Assembly: GCA_937919165.1 (NCBI GenBank) | Contig: CALFPO010000095.1 | Location: 1-24,569 of the forward strand | Length of the DNA stretch: 24,569 nt | Direction of reading: 5' to 3' | Origin: an uncultured Bacillota bacterium | GTDB taxonomy: Bacteria > Bacillota_I > Bacilli_A > Erysipelotrichales > Erysipelotrichaceae | Shown: positions 22,372 to 24,569 of the stretch, in pieces | How positions within the stretch are numbered: the first letter of the stretch is position 1 | How the letters are laid out: every line of letters starts with the position of its first letter | The notes under the pieces: generated by a model | Told to the model about the DNA's origin: nothing | The model's input: only the letters and a program-made list of their open reading frames with translations | Databases searched by the model: none | Made by a program: the position numbers and the translations under genes

Positions 22372-23358
22372 TCAATTTTTAGAAAATGAAGCCGCTATAA
22401 GATCTTTTCTTCTGTTCAGCTTTTCCTCTATCTCTATCATCCAGTCTGGTTCATCTGCTATTGGTTCTGATAAGACATGAAGGATTGTTGCATACTCCTG
22501 CAAAGAAACAAGCTTTCGCATCAAAGGCATGGTTGCAAGCTGATCATCAGTTAATGGCCGCTTGCTGCGATAGCCTTCGATGAATGTCTCGATAGCTTGT
22601 TCAATAAGACTGTCTTGGACAATACCATCCATTGCATCTAAGGCCCTTGCAACATCAAGCGCATAGAAGCAACGAATCGCATCATCAGGATCGATCACGC
22701 CGAATTGTCCGCTCTCTTCATTATATAGGACATTATCGGGCTCAAAATCATAATGGATCAGCCCGTAATTGTCTTTATTAATTTCGAGCTTTTTCAATTC
22801 CATTGCAATGATATCACATCGAGACACAACAAGCCTAGGCGCATGATTCCGCTTGAGCTGCTCTTTTGTTCTTGTCAGCAGTTCTATGTGGCTTATTCTT
22901 TCATTTGAATATGGATACTCAGCTGAAAGATTATGCAACTCTGCCAATGTTCTGCCATAGCCATAGATTAGCTTCAAATCGCCATCGATATCATCTAGGG
23001 TTTTGCCGCTTACTGCTTCAAAGCAGGATATGTTGTAGGTACCCCATTTGGTATAGATGACATCATGAAGCTTGCCATCTTTCATTGGATAGGGCTTCAT
23101 GATAGGGAAGCCATGTTCAATGAGCCATGTGATGAAGTGAAGTTCACTTATGACTTCCGATAGTTCCTTCTCATCTGTTGGCGATAGCCTTAGATAGCAC
23201 ATCTTTTCATTGTCATCCGCATAGAACGGATAGATGGCATTGGAAGAGATTCTAAAATAGCCAAGCATCTCATCAAGACGATGAGTGCTGTGATCATATC
23301 TTTCTAGACACTCTTTTGCCAACTCATAGTTTTCGTATAGATATTTTAAGGGAAGCAT
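22372..23358 (-). CDS. Aminoglycoside/choline-kinase-like phosphotransferase (APH family)
   Basis: 328 residues with a protein-kinase-like fold. The catalytic loop IHYDFEPDNVL gives D204 and N209, and the metal-binding VIDPDDA gives D223, so the HxDxxxxN plus D pattern is complete. The N-lobe lacks an obvious glycine loop, as usual in this family. The family phosphorylates small molecules such as aminoglycosides, choline, homoserine, sugars or macrolides; the substrate cannot be told from sequence. AAAGGAT lies at the right distance before the ATG. Upstream on the same strand are a promoter, an 18-codon leader ORF and a hairpin, so expression is probably controlled at translation. A DHH pyrophosphatase-like gene follows. 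Confidence 0.85.
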   Translation of the reverse strand: MLPLKYLYENYELAKECLERYDHSTHRLDEMLGYFRISSNAIYPFYADDNEKMCYLRLSPTDEKELSEVISELHFITWLIEHGFPIMKPYPMKDGKLHDVIYTKWGTYNISCFEAVSGKTLDDIDGDLKLIYGYGRTLAELHNLSAEYPYSNERISHIELLTRTKEQLKRNHAPRLVVSRCDIIAMELKKLEINKDNYGLIHYDFEPDNVLYNEESGQFGVIDPDDAIRCFYALDVARALDAMDGIVQDSLIEQAIETFIEGYRSKRPLTDDQLATMPLMRKLVSLQEYATILHVLSEPIADEPDWMIEIEEKLNRRKDLIAASFSKN

Positions 23359-23371
23359 TTATATCCTTTCT

Positions 23372-23386
23372 GCAGGCATAGCCTGC
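23372..23386 (-). promoter_or_regulatory. Hairpin between leader ORF and APH gene
   Basis: The perfect 6-bp stem GCAGGC / GCCTGC with a 3-base loop begins three bases after the leader stop codon and ends two bases before the APH ribosome site. It is placed to be opened or covered by a ribosome on the leader. Confidence 0.5.
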
Positions 23387-23389
23387 GTA

Positions 23390-23446
23390 TCAATTGCTGT
23401 TAACCTCTATCAGAATATCTATATTGTCACGGCTAAATGCATTCAT
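23390..23446 (-). CDS. 18-residue leader peptide upstream of the APH gene
   Basis: This short ORF encodes MNAFSRDNIDILIEVNSN and is too short for usual gene calling. It is supported by an exceptional ribosome site: AAAGGAGGTGATC (23450-23462) is complementary to thirteen bases of the 3' end of 16S rRNA, five bases from the ATG, with a TATAAT at 23476-23481. It has no signal peptide or membrane segment and no run of one amino acid, so classical amino-acid attenuation is not indicated. Leader peptides of this size precede several resistance genes (erm, cat) and act by ribosome stalling; that role here is inference. Confidence 0.6.
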   Translation of the reverse strand: MNAFSRDNIDILIEVNSN

Positions 23447-23475
23447 GCCGATCACCTCCTTTGCTCAATAGCTAA

Positions 23476-23481
23476 ATTATA
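23476..23481 (-). promoter_or_regulatory. -10 box of the leader/APH transcript
   Basis: TATAAT on the minus strand, just after the ppdK terminator and about 30 bases before the leader ATG. No good -35 is seen; an A/T tract lies upstream. Confidence 0.5.
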
Positions 23482-23489
23482 TCTGAATT

Positions 23490-23523
23490 AAAAAATTCCC
23501 TGTATCTTTATGATACAGGGAAT
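23490..23523 (-). terminator. Terminator of ppdK
   Basis: The 12-bp perfect stem ATTCCCTGTATC / GATACAGGGAAT with a 5-base loop is followed by six T on the minus strand. Confidence 0.88.
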
Positions 23524-23547
23524 CTTTAGCATGTTTTGTACTTATTA

Positions 23548-24569
23548 CTATTTGCCAGATTTGATGGCAGCCTGAGCTGCAGCCAATCTTGCGATAGGAA
23601 CTCTATATGGTGAGCAAGAAACATATGTTAAGCCAACCTTATCGCAGAATTCGATAGAAGCAGGGTCGCCACCATGTTCGCCACAGATGCCGAGCTTGAT
23701 GTCAGGACGAGTCTGTCTGCCTAGCTTAGCAGCCATCTCAACAAGTTTGCCGACACCATGCTGGTCTAATCTCTGGAATGGATCCTGTTCGTAGATCTTG
23801 GCATCATAGTATGAGCCTAAGAACTTAGCAGCATCATCTCTAGAGAAGCCGAATGTCATCTGAGTAAGGTCGTTTGTACCGAATGAGAAGAATTCAGCTT
23901 CAGTAGCGATTTCATCAGCAAGCAATGCAGCACGTGGAATTTCGATCATTGTACCTACGTGATATGTGAGCTTAGCCTTCTTGGCAGCGATTTCAGCATC
24001 AGCTGTCTTCACTACAACATCCTTGACATACTTAAGTTCCTTGACTTCGCCTACAAGCGGAATCATGATTTCAGGAACGATGTTCCACTTAGGATGCTTC
24101 TTGTTTACAGCGATAGCAGCTCTGATTACTGCCTTGGTCTGCATTTCGGCTATTTCTGGGTAAGTGACAGCCAGACGGCAGCCTCTATGGCCCATCATAG
24201 GGTTGAATTCATGGAGTCCATCACAGACAGCCTTGAGTTCAGCTACAGACATATTCATGTCTTTAGCAAGTTCCTTGATTTCCTTTTCTCCGCTAGGAAC
24301 GAATTCATGTAGAGGTGGGTCCAGGTAACGGATGGTCACAGGGAAGCCCTTCATTGCTTCGTAGATTCCTTCGAAGTCTTTCTGCTGCAATGGCAGAACC
24401 TTTTCCAGAGCTTTCTTTCTCTGCTCAGGAGTCTTGGAAACGATCATCTCACGAATAGCCTTGATCTTGTCTTCCTGGAAGAACATATGTTCAGTTCTGA
24501 CCAGACCGATGCCTTCAGCACCGAATGCAACAGCCTGTGCAGCATCCTTTGGTGTATCGGCGTTTGTTC
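23548..24569 (-). CDS. ppdK: Pyruvate phosphate dikinase, C-terminal part (runs off the window)
   Basis: The reversible conversion of PEP, AMP and pyrophosphate to pyruvate, ATP and phosphate, used by many anaerobes in place of pyruvate kinase or for PEP synthesis. The visible 340 residues are the PEP/pyruvate-binding barrel: FGAEGIGLVRTEHMFF at the start, GHRGCRLAVTYPE, the metal-site region FSFGTNDLTQMTFGFSRDDA, and the catalytic-cysteine region LGICGEHGGDPASIEFC followed by VSCSPYRVPIARLAAAQAA. The frame stays open to the window edge (first full codon at 24567), so the ATG at 24486 is internal and the swivelling His and ATP-grasp domains lie outside. A strong terminator follows the stop. 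Confidence 0.96.
   Translation of the reverse strand, partial: TNADTPKDAAQAVAFGAEGIGLVRTEHMFFQEDKIKAIREMIVSKTPEQRKKALEKVLPLQQKDFEGIYEAMKGFPVTIRYLDPPLHEFVPSGEKEIKELAKDMNMSVAELKAVCDGLHEFNPMMGHRGCRLAVTYPEIAEMQTKAVIRAAIAVNKKHPKWNIVPEIMIPLVGEVKELKYVKDVVVKTADAEIAAKKAKLTYHVGTMIEIPRAALLADEIATEAEFFSFGTNDLTQMTFGFSRDDAAKFLGSYYDAKIYEQDPFQRLDQHGVGKLVEMAAKLGRQTRPDIKLGICGEHGGDPASIEFCDKVGLTYVSCSPYRVPIARLAAAQAAIKSGK

Noticed and set aside
1..24569. CRISPR arrays, transposases, integrases or toxin-antitoxin pairs
   Set aside because: No regularly spaced identical repeats, DDE or tyrosine-recombinase motifs, or paired small genes were seen on either strand.

Overview
The window looks like chromosome of a low-to-mid GC Gram-positive anaerobe of the Bacillota. 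A PolC-type replicative polymerase, the rimP-nusA-ylxR-ylxQ-infB-rbfA order, strong GGAGG-type ribosome sites, a pyruvate phosphate dikinase close to clostridial enzymes and many 7TM/lipoprotein genes fit this. The gene order recG-rnc-polC makes me favour an Erysipelotrichia-like organism, but that is inference; no rRNA is present.

Region 1 (1 to about 5050) is visibly AT-rich and carries no core gene. It opens with about 700 bases of non-coding or decayed DNA (terminators, palindromes, tRNA-end-like repeats, a possible broken micro-ORF). A membrane-embedded LuxR-type regulator follows, then a three-gene operon: a double zinc-ribbon coiled-coil protein and two lipoproteins. It ends in more decayed repeats and tRNA-Leu(CAA) on the minus strand. 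A second copy of the tRNA 3' end plus its terminator lies near the left end (94-142), so this looks like an accessory block beside a tRNA gene.

Region 2 (5159-18498) is a dense plus-strand block of housekeeping genes with a sharply different base composition: recG, rnc, polC and pepT, then a new promoter with a 5' stem-loop and rimP, nusA, ylxR, ylxQ, infB and rbfA. It covers replication, fork repair, RNA processing, transcription elongation, translation initiation and ribosome maturation. It stops at a terminator that overlaps the rbfA stop codon; truB and ribF do not follow.

Region 3 (18497-24569) holds single genes. These are a P-loop nucleotide-kinase-like protein with a leaderless-type start (minus), a 7TM hybrid histidine kinase (plus), a membrane-anchored DHH/DHHA2 pyrophosphatase-like protein (minus), an APH-family phosphotransferase preceded by an 18-codon leader ORF with a 13-base Shine-Dalgarno match (minus), and the 3' part of ppdK (minus, running off the window).

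The observations most worth following are the leader peptide before the APH gene, the anchored family II pyrophosphatase, the accessory block with its regulator and lipoproteins, two apparently leaderless starts built alike, and an altered motif VI in RecG.
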